64,000 bases of DNA from Tropicimonas sediminicola (GTDB lineage: Bacteria > Pseudomonadota > Alphaproteobacteria > Rhodobacterales > Rhodobacteraceae). The notes beneath the pieces were generated by a model, which saw only the letters and a list, made by a program, of their open reading frames with translations, made no database searches and was not told the DNA's origin. Below, one piece after another: positions 25,091 through 33,774 of the stretch. Location: positions 124,001 to 188,000 of the forward strand of contig NZ_FZOY01000004.1 in NCBI RefSeq assembly GCF_900188335.1, read 5' to 3'. A program made the position numbers and the translations under genes. How positions within the stretch are numbered: the first letter of the stretch is position 1; every line of letters begins with the position of its first letter.

Positions 25091-25445
25091 TGCGAGGCGC
25101 GCATTGGCGGAGATTGTCTCTGACGAAAACCCGGCCTCAGCCTCCTCCACCGGTGCTAAACGTGCTAATCGTGCTAATCCGCCCCCAACCGAGCCGCACC
25201 GTTTAGCACGTTTAGCACGTTTAGCACGGCCAGAGCTTCCAAATCCCGAGACGGCAGCGCCGCTCTCGACACCCGAGGACCGCCAGCATGGCCTGTCCGT
25301 GGCGGGGCGCCCGCGCACCTGGACAGGCCGCGTCGTATCCATTGACGAGTACCGACGGCTCTCGGATTGGCAAAGGCACGGACCGAACGGAAGGATCTGG
25401 GACGGGAGCACGCAGACATGGGTGGTTCCGGAAGACTCAGCCTGA
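25080..25445 (+). CDS. hypothetical protein overlapping an inverted-repeat cluster
   Basis: 121 residues, overlapping the DUF3987 stop by 11 nt. Residues about 25-52 are repetitive (AKRANRAN, then LARLARLAR), simply because they are encoded by the 9-bp repeats at 25153-25227. The C-terminus RVVSIDEYRRLSDWQRHGP and DGSTQTWV looks like a conserved domain seen in small mobile-element proteins. Function unknown. The repeat may matter more than the protein. Confidence 0.6.
   Translation: MWFDARRALAEIVSDENPASASSTGAKRANRANPPPTEPHRLARLARLARPELPNPETAAPLSTPEDRQHGLSVAGRPRTWTGRVVSIDEYRRLSDWQRHGPNGRIWDGSTQTWVVPEDSA
25153..25227. repeat. three 9-bp repeats facing three inverted copies (iteron-like, possible origin)
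   Basis: GTGCTAAAC (25153-25161), GTGCTAATC (25162-25170) and GTGCTAATC (25171-25179) are followed, 21 bp later, by three perfect GTTTAGCAC copies (25201-25227). The arms are 27 bp, with two mismatches, and could form a large hairpin. The cluster lies just after the primase and DUF3987 genes, where a replication origin or primase recognition site would be expected. Confidence 0.85.
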
Positions 25446-25631
25446 ACGCTTCAACACCTTGTCAACTTCAAGCTGGTCGATGCCGAGCGCGTCAGCCGCG
25501 GCCCTCAGCATCCAAGCGCCACTGTCGAGCATGGCAACGTCATAGCGATCCCGCCAGACCTCCCGCGCCCATGGCACCATATCGTCCGGCAGAAGGTCGG
25601 TTATGCTTCCGGGTCGTGCGCGTCTGGGCAT
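25437..25631 (-). CDS. small hypothetical protein
   Basis: 64 residues from ATG 25631 (the frame extends to 25745). The sequence has a balanced composition, SITDLLPDDMVPWAREVWRD and ALGIDQLEVDKVLKRSG, unlike the arginine-rich shadows nearby. It is convergent with and overlaps the preceding gene by 9 nt. No family recognised. It closes the replication module. Confidence 0.45.
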   Translation of the reverse strand: MPRRARPGSITDLLPDDMVPWAREVWRDRYDVAMLDSGAWMLRAAADALGIDQLEVDKVLKRSG

Positions 25632-25966
25632 AGCTCGCCATTGTTCATGATTTGTTCGAACGCAATACAGCACCATGATTGCTTCGGGATCAAGGGGGCA
25701 GCCTGCTTCCTTTTCTGAAGAGGCTAAGCCACCAGCTTGCCGCAATGCACAAGAAGCGGCAGCTTTGCCGACTGAGGGGGCATCCGACCGTTTTGCTCAG
25801 ATGTCGGCTCTTGCCTTGGATTGGTGCATTTCTGGATAATCCGTGTCCGTGTTATATTTCGTTCATTAGTGGCCGTTGGAGGCAGACTGTGAACAGGATA
25901 CTTGCCGCGACATTTCCATCAGTCGAATTGATGCGAAGATGGTTGCGCCCCTGAAAGGGAAAACTG
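25632..25966. other. intergenic region
   Basis: About 335 bp between the replication module and the cargo genes. Base composition becomes more AT-rich (for example GTTATATTTCGTTCATTAG near 25853). A 91-codon frame at 25679-25954 has no recognisable features. The end carries the RBS GAAAGGGA of the next gene. Confidence 0.5.
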
Positions 25967-27301
25967 GTGGGGCTTTACGAACAACTGCTTGAACGCCAAG
26001 AACTCGGCAACCCTGTGCGCGTCGGTGTCGTCGGGGCGGGCAAATTCGGCACCATGTTTCTGGCACAGGTCCAACGCATTCCCGGTATCCATGTGGTCGG
26101 GGTTGCTGACCTCAGGGTGGATGTCGCCAAATCCAACATGATCTATGCGGGATGGTCCGCAGAAAAACTGAACATGCCTTCTCTGGACGCTGCGCTGACC
26201 TCTGGTGGCACGCATGTCGGGGAAGACGCGATGGCGGTCATCAACTGCACTGCGGTGGACATTGTGATTGAATGCACCGGCAATCCCGTGATCGCTGTTG
26301 AGCATTGTCTGGCGTCGTTTTCAGCGGGCAAGCATGTCATCTCGGCCACGGTCGAAGCGGACGCGGTTTGCGGTGCGGCGTTGGCGGCGCGGGCGAAGGC
26401 AGCGGGTGTGATCTACAGTCAGGCTTACGGCGATCAGCCTGCAATGACGGTGGAACTGGTGGATTGGGCGCGCACGTGCGGTTTCGAGGTTGCGGCCGCC
26501 GGGCGCGGCCACAAGTGGAAGCCGGAATACCGGTTTTCGACACCTGACACTGTCTGGGATCACTATGGCTTGACGGCAGAGCAAGCCCAACGCGGTCGTC
26601 TTAACCCGAAGATGTTCAACAGCTTTCTTGATGGCACGAAACCTGCCATCGAATGCGCCGCCATTTCCAATGCCACTGGATTGAACGCACCGACGAATGG
26701 GCTGACCTATCCTTCGGGCTCCATCGACGACATTGCAGCCTTGATGCGGCCTCGAACCGAGGGCGGTGCGCTGGAAGAACTCGGCATGGTCGAGGTGATT
26801 TCGTGCCTTGCCGAAGATGGATCGATGATCCCCAATGATATCCGCCTGGGGGTTTGGGTCGTGGTGAAGGCGACATCCGAGTATCAGAAAAACTGCTTTG
26901 AGGAGTATATGGTATCGACCGACGACAGCGGTCTCTATTTCTGCAACTTCAAACGCTTTCACCTGATCGGCCTTGAGTTGGGTCTGAGTGTGGGATCAGT
27001 TGCCATTCGCCGGGAGGCGACCGGAACCGCTAAGGAGTTCCGCTCTGACGTCGTTGCCGTGTCAAAGAAGGATCTTAAGGCGGGAGAGATGTTGGACGGC
27101 GAGGGTGGGTTTTGCGTGGCAGGGCAACTGCGTCCCAGCGCAAAATCGGTTCCAATGCGCGCGCTCCCGCTCGGCTTGACGGGCGATATCAAGTTGGTCC
27201 GCGATGTCCCTGTCGATACGATCCTGACCTATGATGATGTTGAGATTGATGAAGGTCTGCATGCAGTGAAGCTGCGGCGTGAATGTGAAGCTATGGTCTG
27301 A
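25967..27301 (+). CDS. SAF domain-containing NAD(P)-dependent oxidoreductase (homoserine dehydrogenase-like)
   Basis: 444 residues from GTG 25967, preceded by GAAAGGGA. The N-terminal Rossmann domain is VRVGVVGAGKFGTMFLAQVQ. DIVIECTGNPVIAVEHCLAS and GKHVISATVEADAVCG resemble the nucleotide-binding half of homoserine dehydrogenase-like enzymes. The C-terminus (AVSKKDLKAGEMLDGEGGF and onward) is a SAF (AFP/FlgA-like) domain. Such fusions occur in sugar- and hydroxyacid-degradation loci, but no reaction is fixed by sequence. Within this element it appears as an isolated cargo gene followed by degenerate DNA. Confidence 0.82.
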   Translation: MGLYEQLLERQELGNPVRVGVVGAGKFGTMFLAQVQRIPGIHVVGVADLRVDVAKSNMIYAGWSAEKLNMPSLDAALTSGGTHVGEDAMAVINCTAVDIVIECTGNPVIAVEHCLASFSAGKHVISATVEADAVCGAALAARAKAAGVIYSQAYGDQPAMTVELVDWARTCGFEVAAAGRGHKWKPEYRFSTPDTVWDHYGLTAEQAQRGRLNPKMFNSFLDGTKPAIECAAISNATGLNAPTNGLTYPSGSIDDIAALMRPRTEGGALEELGMVEVISCLAEDGSMIPNDIRLGVWVVVKATSEYQKNCFEEYMVSTDDSGLYFCNFKRFHLIGLELGLSVGSVAIRREATGTAKEFRSDVVAVSKKDLKAGEMLDGEGGFCVAGQLRPSAKSVPMRALPLGLTGDIKLVRDVPVDTILTYDDVEIDEGLHAVKLRRECEAMV

Positions 27302-27960
27302 AATCAGTCGCCGCACTTTCAACGGAAACCTGCCCCGCATAGCGGACCTTGGAGAAATCGGCTCAACGACGGTTCTGAGCAGTTCACTGCCGTTCGCGCT
27401 GGCGCGGGAGGTCCGGTCGCCGCCGACCAAGATCGAACGGCGAGTTTGCCGACCTACCGGACCTTAGCCGCAAGCGCGAAATCTCGACCGATGCGCGCGC
27501 AGCATTCGTAAGGAAGGGCGGAAAGAAGCCATTCGCTGCGTCCAGCGTAGACGGCAGATCAGCGGACCGTGCTGCCGTTGGCGTCCGTCGGTGAGATGTC
27601 GGTTGACTGCGCAGACGCCGCCGGATTTTGCACCAGAACGTTTTGCAGTTGCAGCACCACAAAATGAGCCGGTCGCGCCCCGCTTCGATGTCTGTGCCGG
27701 ATCTTGGCCCTGCCGCAGGGCCGCAAGGCCGCTTCGAGCCCTTCTTGACCGATGCTGCGAGCTGCACCAGAGGCAGGAATGCCGACTTCGCGGACATCCG
27801 ATGAAAATGCTGGATTACGGCTCTACGCGCAATGCCGCCATCCATGCCGCTTGCAGCATTCTTCAAGTAGGGCGGGAAGCATGGGTAGTTGGGCTGATCC
27901 CGCTCTGAGGTCGGGCTCCCGATCGGATCACAGCGATGCTGTGAGTATGGGAGACAGAGA
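27302..27960. other. degenerate intergenic region
   Basis: About 660 bp with no intact gene. Frames on both strands are short fragments. It includes the first copy of the dispersed repeat (27772-27818) and, at its end, what should be the 5' flank of an IS110-type element (around 27905-27960). Confidence 0.6.
27772..27818 (-). repeat. dispersed degenerate repeat, copy A
   Basis: Read on the minus strand, GGATGTCCGCGAAGTCGGCA followed by TTCCTGCC matches copies at 36111/37198 and 38787 (core AGATGxCCGCAAGGTCGGCA), and a GTxATCC stretch lies about 20 bp before the core as in copy B. Confidence 0.55.
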
Positions 27961-28170
27961 ATGGAATACTACGTTGGCTTGGATGTGTCGCTTCGGTGCT
28001 GTGCGCTTTGCGTTGTAGATGGGCGCGGCAACGTTTGCATGGAGCAGGAGCTGCCATGCGAGATAAATGACATTGCTGGTTGTTTGGACGCGTTTGGTCA
28101 GCCAATTGGGCGTATTGGCTTTGAGGCTGTTGCGCTCAGTCAGCACCTGGTCTTCGGGCCTTCTGCATGA
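27961..28170 (+). pseudogene. IS110 family transposase, N-terminal remnant
   Basis: 69 codons. MEYYVGLDVSLRCCALCVVD is the typical start of IS110-type (DEDD) transposases, with the first catalytic Asp in GLDVS. GRIGFEAVALSQHL is the following conserved segment with the Glu. The reading then breaks at about 28158 and stops at 28170, while full-length proteins are about 340 residues. The rest of the element is absent; unrelated sequence leads into the sulfatase gene 72 bp later. Confidence 0.85.
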
Positions 28171-28242
28171 CCGGCCACGGTTTTCGGGTTTCTGGCGCCA
28201 GTCGACCAACAGGGGCCGGCTGGCGCTTCAATCAAGCGTTCC

Positions 28243-30744
28243 TCAGTCGCTGGCCTTCTGCATCGCAGCTTCGAGCTTCTTGATATCGGCGTCGCTGAGC
28301 TTTGGACGATCGATCTTGATCGTCAGTTTCTCCAGTTTGGCCGTGAGCGAGAAGGGTGGCTTGTAGTCATCGTCGTTTACGCCCGTGAGGGTATCGGAAC
28401 CGACGTCGAAGGCTTCGTCCCACTGCAGGATGGTCGGGATGGTGTTCTTCATTTCCTTGGTGTCGACCACCTGGCCATCTACCTTCAAGGTGCCGGTGCC
28501 GCCCTTGCCCAACCCGCTTGGGCTGCCGTAGGCGAGCGTCGCCGCGCCGAGACCGTCATACTGGAAGTCGAACTCGACCATATGCTTCCCGGGAGCCAAC
28601 GCTTCCTTCCCTTCCCACTTGATCCGCTCCAGGTTGACCATGTTCCAGGTGAAGACCGGCTTGCCCTCAAGCAGATAGAAACCGTAGCCTGCGAACCGGC
28701 CACCCGAAGTCAAGATCATCCCCTCGGCTCCGCCTTCGGGCATCTCGATCTCTGCCGTGATCGTGTAGGAACTGTTGAGCAGGCTTGGCGAGTCGCCCTG
28801 CGGAACTCCCGTCATTGGCCGCGTATAGACGAACTCACTGCGACCCGCCGTGATGCTTGGCCGCGGCTTCGCAAGTCGCGTGGTCACCGACGCGTCCATC
28901 GGGAAGACCTGATATTTCTTTGCCTCCTCGATGAACATCGCCTTCATCTCCTTCACCTTGTCGGGATGATCCTTGGCGACATTGGTCGATTGGTTCATGT
29001 CGGTCGTCAGATCGTAGAGTTCCAGCACCTGATTGTTGAGCGGATCGGGGTTCGGCGTCCCTGGCGTCTCCCAGGGCATTCGGTTGACCTCGGTGCTCAG
29101 CAGCCAGCCGTCGTGATAGAGCGCCCATTGGCCCATCATCTCGAAATACTGGGTAGTGTGGCGCGAGGGCTCATCAGCATTGGTATTATCGAAGGTATAG
29201 GCGAAGCTTGTGCCTTCGATCGGCGACTGCTTGATGCCATCAACCGTCTCGGGCTGCTTGATCCCTGCCACTTCGAGGATCGTCGGAACCACGTCGATCA
29301 CATGCATGAATTGATCACGGCGCCCACCCTTGTCAGAGATACCTTTCGGCCACGACACCACCATGTTCTGGCGGATGCCGCCGAGCCGATTGGCGTTCTG
29401 CTTGAAGTAATCGAAGGGTGTGTCGAAGGCCCAGGACCAACCGGCGGACATATGGTTGTAGGTCTCTTCTGTACCCCAGACATCATACCATTGCATCTGG
29501 GTCTCGGCGGGCATCTCGGCGATGCCGTTGAACCATGCAACCTCGTTGGGCGTGCCCATCGGCCCTCCCTCCGCACTCGTGCCGTTGTCGCCATTGATGT
29601 AGATGATCAGTGTGTTGTCCAACTCGCCGATGTCCTCGATCGCTTGAACGACGCGGCCGATCTCGTGGTCGGTATAGGCGGCATAGGCAGCAAAGACCTC
29701 GACCTGTCGGATGAAGAGCTTCTTCTCGTCATCGTTCAGGGTGTCCCAAGGCTTGAGTTTGTCCGCGGGCCATGCGGCTAGTTTGGCGTCCTGCGGCACC
29801 AGCCCCAGCTTCTTCTGGTTCTCGAAGATCGTCTGGCGCAGCGCCTCGTACCCATCATCGAAGAGCTTCATGCCTTCGATTTTCTCGACCCATTCCTTTG
29901 TCGGATGGTGCGGGGCATGGGTGGCGCCCGGGGCATATTTCACGAAGAACGGCTTTTCCGGATCGACCTGGTGCAGGTCGGTGATCCATCCAATCGCTTC
30001 ATCGGCCATGCCGGTGATCAGATTCCATTCCGGATCGCCGTCAAACGGGTAGATCTGGGTGGTATTGCGAAACAGGTTCGGCTGCCACTGGTTGGCGTCG
30101 CCACCGACAAAGCCATAGAAGTATTCGAAACCGAGACCGCTCGGCCACTGTTCGAAGGGACCGGCTACGCTGGCCTGAAAGGCTGGCACGTTGTGGTTCT
30201 TGCCGAACCAAGAGGTACTGTAGCCGTTCTCCTGCAGAATTCGGCCGATGGTCGCCTTGTCTTTGGTGATGATGGAATTGTAGCCGGGATAGGCCGTCGA
30301 TTGCTCCGAGATGACACCAAAGCCTACCGAGTGGTGGTTGCGCCCAGTGATCAGTGCGGCCCGCGTCGGCGAGCAGAGAGCGGTGGAGTGGATGTTGGTA
30401 TAGCTCAGCCCCTCGGCGGCCAGCGCATCCATTGTCTCGGTCGGAATGACTCCGCCGAAGGTGCTTGGAACACCGAAGCCTGCGTCATCGGTGATGATCA
30501 GCAGCACGTTGGGCGCCTCTTCCGGGGGAACGACGCGCGGCGGCCACCAGGGCGTGGACTTGTTCGCCTGTTCCTCGATCTTGCCGCCAAACGCCATCGG
30601 CGGCGGGGGCAGTTGCGTGCCGTCGAGCGTAATGGTGGAAGATGGGGATCCAGTTGGTGTTTGTGCCAGTCCGGGCAGAAGTGAACTGGTCAGCATGACA
30701 AGGACCGCCGGCACTGCCAGGACGATCTTCCGATTGAAAGACAT
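28243..30744 (-). CDS. exported arylsulfatase (type I, formylglycine-dependent)
   Basis: 833 residues with a Sec signal peptide (residues about 1-28, ending GLAQ). The sulfatase signature LCSPTRAALITGRNHHSVG places the Cys to be converted to formylglycine at residue 124. NVLLIITDDAGFG at 79-91 gives the metal-binding Asp pair, and GKNHNVPAFQ and KYAPGATHAPHHPTKEW fit further active-site residues. The large C-terminal beta domain is usual for the 780-830-residue arylsulfatase subgroup. It hydrolyses sulfate esters in the periplasm or outside, probably of organosulfates or polysaccharides. No sulfatase-maturing enzyme gene is in the window. Confidence 0.93.
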   Translation of the reverse strand: MSFNRKIVLAVPAVLVMLTSSLLPGLAQTPTGSPSSTITLDGTQLPPPPMAFGGKIEEQANKSTPWWPPRVVPPEEAPNVLLIITDDAGFGVPSTFGGVIPTETMDALAAEGLSYTNIHSTALCSPTRAALITGRNHHSVGFGVISEQSTAYPGYNSIITKDKATIGRILQENGYSTSWFGKNHNVPAFQASVAGPFEQWPSGLGFEYFYGFVGGDANQWQPNLFRNTTQIYPFDGDPEWNLITGMADEAIGWITDLHQVDPEKPFFVKYAPGATHAPHHPTKEWVEKIEGMKLFDDGYEALRQTIFENQKKLGLVPQDAKLAAWPADKLKPWDTLNDDEKKLFIRQVEVFAAYAAYTDHEIGRVVQAIEDIGELDNTLIIYINGDNGTSAEGGPMGTPNEVAWFNGIAEMPAETQMQWYDVWGTEETYNHMSAGWSWAFDTPFDYFKQNANRLGGIRQNMVVSWPKGISDKGGRRDQFMHVIDVVPTILEVAGIKQPETVDGIKQSPIEGTSFAYTFDNTNADEPSRHTTQYFEMMGQWALYHDGWLLSTEVNRMPWETPGTPNPDPLNNQVLELYDLTTDMNQSTNVAKDHPDKVKEMKAMFIEEAKKYQVFPMDASVTTRLAKPRPSITAGRSEFVYTRPMTGVPQGDSPSLLNSSYTITAEIEMPEGGAEGMILTSGGRFAGYGFYLLEGKPVFTWNMVNLERIKWEGKEALAPGKHMVEFDFQYDGLGAATLAYGSPSGLGKGGTGTLKVDGQVVDTKEMKNTIPTILQWDEAFDVGSDTLTGVNDDDYKPPFSLTAKLEKLTIKIDRPKLSDADIKKLEAAMQKASD

Positions 30745-30776
30745 CGACTTTTTCCGATCTGATGGCGCGAAATGAA

Positions 30777-30810
30777 AGCGCCGGGCCGACGCGTTTGCGG
30801 GCCCGGCGCT
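30777..30810 (-). terminator. terminator of the small secreted-protein gene
   Basis: An 11-bp perfect stem (AGCGCCGGGCC at 30777-30787 with GGCCCGGCGCT at 30800-30810) and a 12-nt loop. Read on the minus strand it is followed by TTTCATTTCG. It lies between the stop at 30850 and the sulfatase start at 30744, so the sulfatase may be partly insulated from read-through. Confidence 0.6.
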
Positions 30811-30849
30811 ACTGAATCGGCCCTGAAGCCTACATTTCAGGGCAAGGGA

Positions 30850-31089
30850 TCACTCCATTCCCAGCACCTTCTTGACTTCCATTTCGAGCTGAGACGGGTT
30901 GCCTTCATGCTGACCGCTCAGGGCGATGATCTGACCGAGTTGCTCTTCGGTCGCGTCCGCCGGAATCTCGACGTTGACTCCGGCACTTTCAAGTTCGCCC
31001 TGAGCTTGAGCATGCAAGCCTCCCTGGGCAAATGCAGACATGGCGAGAAGGCCGGAAATTGCGGCCGCAGAAATGAGACGAGTAAACAT
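30850..31089 (-). CDS. small exported protein of unknown function
   Basis: 79 residues from ATG 31089 with GGAGGAAG upstream. The first 22 residues, MFTRLISAAAISGLLAMSAF, form a signal peptide. The mature 55 or so residues are acidic and polar (NVEIPADATEEQLGQIIALS, then SQLEMEVKKVLGME) without cysteines. No family recognised. It lies immediately upstream of the arylsulfatase on the same strand, separated by a hairpin, and may act with it outside the cytoplasm. Confidence 0.75.
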   Translation of the reverse strand: MFTRLISAAAISGLLAMSAFAQGGLHAQAQGELESAGVNVEIPADATEEQLGQIIALSGQHEGNPSQLEMEVKKVLGME

Positions 31090-31305
31090 TGGTCTTCCTC
31101 CATATGGACCAGCGCCATCCGTCTGGCACAAAGAGAAATGCAGGTCGCCAAAATAGATGACGCTACGTCATCATGAGCCCCCCACATTAATGGCGCAAGG
31201 ACAAAGATGCGCTACTTCGCTGCTGAATTTCTTGATTCAGATCAAATTGTTTTGGGAGATTTGACTTTACGGGCCAAGATCTAAATAGAGAGTCGGAGAA
31301 ACGGC

Positions 31306-32319
31306 ATGAGTTACAACATCCCCTTGATACGGGTCGCCGCGATCGCACCAATCCACAGGTGGCTCGTCGATCGGCAACTCGATGCCAGACCTTTCCTTGA
31401 GCGTTCCGGGCTCGGTTGGGTTTCACTTGCCGACCTGCTTCTGCCAATTCCCGTGTCGGGAGCTGTTCGGTTGCTGGTAGACATCGCGCGGGCCGAAGGA
31501 CCGGACGCGCCATACCGGATGGCCCGTGAACGTGGTGGGTTCGAGATCGGCTTGATCGGAGCGGCTGCACTTCAAGGGCCGACCGTACGTGACGGGTTCC
31601 GGCGGCTTTCTCGTCAAATGCCGCTCCATTGTACCCACGAGGTGTTTTCCGTTCAGACCGACGGGGCAAACATTACCATCAACGATGGTTGGACGCTGAG
31701 TCTCGGCGACGACGAAGTTCTGCATTATGTGCAGCAGTATGTGGCTGCGTTGGTGGACTCGATTTGCAGCGTCGCAACGGGGCGCGCGCCAAGCGTGACG
31801 CGGGTGGGTATGGTGCCGCATCCGCAATTGGGCGTTTCACACCTCCGGCCTTGGCTCGGTGATCGGGTCGTCGGACGTGCGGATCGCCTGCTCGATATCC
31901 TCGTAGACAGTGACGTGGCCGATCTGGCTATGCCGGAACACATCCGCGAAAAGGCTGATTCCAGATTTGTTGGCAAGGTCGCGCCGCTGAACGTGGGCAA
32001 CAGCCTGTCCGGCGACGTGGCCACGCTTGTTGCCAGCATGATGTCGCACCAGAAACCCACAGTCGATGCCTTGGCGGCGACGGCAGGAATGAGCGCGCGC
32101 ACTTTCCGGCGACGGCTTTCGGAAGAGGGAACCTGTTTTTCCGATATCCTCGAACGAACACGTGCGCTCATAGCTCTCAATAGCCTGCAGACACCAAACC
32201 CGCCGTTGCTCCGAGACCTTGCGAGCGAGCTTGGGTATGCCAATCAGGAGACCCTGACCCGAGCGATGCAACGTTGGGCCGGCCACACGCCGACCGCGAT
32301 CAAGGCCATGCAGAAATAG
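31306..32319 (+). CDS. AraC family transcriptional regulator
   Basis: 337 residues. The C-terminal 100 residues contain the double HTH of AraC proteins: PTVDALAATAGMSARTFRRR for the first, and LLRDLASELGYANQETLTRA followed by WAGHTPTAI for the second. The N-terminal 200 residues match the AraC-binding (Arabinose_bd/OruR-like) domain with LPIPVSGAVRLLVDIARAEG. It is divergent from the small secreted-protein and sulfatase genes with 216 bp between starts, so it is their likely regulator. Confidence 0.9.
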   Translation: MSYNIPLIRVAAIAPIHRWLVDRQLDARPFLERSGLGWVSLADLLLPIPVSGAVRLLVDIARAEGPDAPYRMARERGGFEIGLIGAAALQGPTVRDGFRRLSRQMPLHCTHEVFSVQTDGANITINDGWTLSLGDDEVLHYVQQYVAALVDSICSVATGRAPSVTRVGMVPHPQLGVSHLRPWLGDRVVGRADRLLDILVDSDVADLAMPEHIREKADSRFVGKVAPLNVGNSLSGDVATLVASMMSHQKPTVDALAATAGMSARTFRRRLSEEGTCFSDILERTRALIALNSLQTPNPPLLRDLASELGYANQETLTRAMQRWAGHTPTAIKAMQK

Positions 32320-32558
32320 CGCACGGCACGCGCCCGGTCGCCGTAAGCAAGCCCATGGCACTGATCTCTCATTCGTCCCCGAGAACGGCGCCTAAGGCGT
32401 TCCAGCAACTTTGAGCAGCACCGCGAAGACTGGCGGAGCGAAGGCGCCCCCCATGTCAGATAGGAGAGGATCATCGCCCCGCGCTTCCCGACGTGTCACT
32501 GCGGCGCGCGAAAGTTTTTCGGCCCGCCCCAGAAAGTCTGCCCTAAATCCGGTGTATA
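32320..32558. other. intergenic region
   Basis: About 240 bp between the AraC gene and the decayed DUF3604 gene; no gene or clear structure. The base triplets just left of 32559 would still encode the missing Tyr-Thr end of the DUF3604 protein. Confidence 0.4.
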
Positions 32559-33065
32559 CTAGATCGGCGAGGTATGGGCGCGTTCCTGGTGAGAGCGCGG
32601 AATACCTTCCGGCGTAATCTTGATATCGAAGCGGGCCTTGTCACAGGCTTGCCAAGTCGGCGTCGGGATCTCAAGAACACTTGCGTAATAGACAGCCGGA
32701 ACCGAGGGGTCGAAATCCGTGTCGGTCCAGACAGCGCGCAATTCTGGAGCGCCGATCGTGTTGGTCCACGTCGCTTGTTCTACATCCACAGTGTTGCCAA
32801 CCGGATCGCTGGCGCGTCCGTCAGCCCCGATTTCGCGACCATCCGAGACCGCCAAGTCAGAGATCCGCTCATGGCGCTCGCTGTCGGTATCGACCCAGCC
32901 CTTGATGATCTGTTTCCCGTCGAGATTTCCCGACCAGGGATCCTTGAGTGCCCCAACCATGAAGACGGGCGCGTTTACCCCATCGGGCGCGGTGGCAAGG
33001 TCACCGCGCATCGGCACTCCCCTCGCATATCCGATCTCGACCACGTCGGGCCGATAGATTTCCTC
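32559..33065 (-). pseudogene. DUF3604 domain protein, C-terminal remnant
   Basis: About 168 codons of an otherwise some 600-residue exported protein. [20 protein letters not shown], then [28 protein letters not shown] and [14 protein letters not shown] are characteristic of the DUF3604 C-terminus. The family normally ends SPIWYT; here the Trp codon reads TAG and is followed by TAT ACA, so the last stop is a point mutation. In frame upstream a TAG at 33066-33068 and apparent frame loss break the gene, and the N-terminal part is absent. It is clearly inactive. Confidence 0.8.
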
Positions 33066-33282
33066 CTAGGCATGTCGGCAGCGGTCCAGTCGCGACGGTA
33101 GAACGATCCGAGGCTAAGGTTCGAGAAGCGCCACAGCCAGACCTTGCGCTGGAAGCCCCAAGGTCGGCTATGCGCAGTTAACTGCCTGTCTATCTGGGTT
33201 CACTAGGCGGCGGTTTGGTCCAGCACTCGGTGGTCTACGCGCTCACAGCCAAGGTCCGCTTTCCGAAGCTGGTGAATCTGCT

Positions 33283-33774
33283 TCAGCGCCTCATGCCCGA
33301 TGCTGCGTGTTTGCTGGCTTTCGCCCACCGTTTCCGCTGTGCCTCGGCTATCTGCTTTCGCCCTTCCTCCGTCTTCGGGCCCGTCGACATCCCGCCATGG
33401 AGCCGGCAGCGCTTCTTACCCGGCTCGGATTTCGCCCTGCATGGCGTGCCTTTCCGCGTTCTGGCGCCGCAGATACGCCTTTGGTTGTTAGCAGAGGTGA
33501 GGGTAGAGTCTTTGCTGCCTGAGTACAGGCGGTTGAGGTGTCTGGTCTCCGCCTTTCGGTCCAAGACCCCATGACGCGTGCGCGCGATTGGTGTCCGAAA
33601 ATCCCGCCACCCAAGTGCATCAGCTATCCGCCCTGTCGCCCAGGAGCGAGTGTCGATCTCGGCTTTGGCCTCCCAGTATTGAACGGTCGTCCGGTCAACG
33701 CCTGCACGCTGGGCAAGTTCGCGCTGGCTCCATCCCATCTCTCGCCGCGCATTCTTCAGGTCAGCGCCCGTCAT
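33283..33774 (-). CDS. HTH protein with C-terminal HGG zinc-like domain
   Basis: 163 residues from ATG 33774, overlapping the upstream stop as ATGA. Residues about 5-55 form a Cro/C1-type HTH (REMGWSQRELAQRAGVDRTT, then VQYWEAKAE). The C-terminal part has CGARTRKGTPCRAKSEPGKK followed by CRLHGGMSTGPKTEEGRKQI, a C-C-C-HGG motif common in short proteins of alphaproteobacterial islands. The fusion of the two is unusual to me. It forms an operon with the preceding zinc-finger gene and may regulate the element. Function unknown. Confidence 0.7.
   Translation of the reverse strand: MTGADLKNARREMGWSQRELAQRAGVDRTTVQYWEAKAEIDTRSWATGRIADALGWRDFRTPIARTRHGVLDRKAETRHLNRLYSGSKDSTLTSANNQRRICGARTRKGTPCRAKSEPGKKRCRLHGGMSTGPKTEEGRKQIAEAQRKRWAKASKHAASGMRR

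Noticed and set aside
25153-25227. short tandem repeats as a CRISPR array
   Set aside because: Units are 9 bp with no spacers and inverted symmetry; no cas genes are near.
25679-25954. 91-codon plus-strand frame
   Set aside because: No RBS or recognisable domain; overlaps an AT-rich intergenic stretch and an opposing small gene frame.
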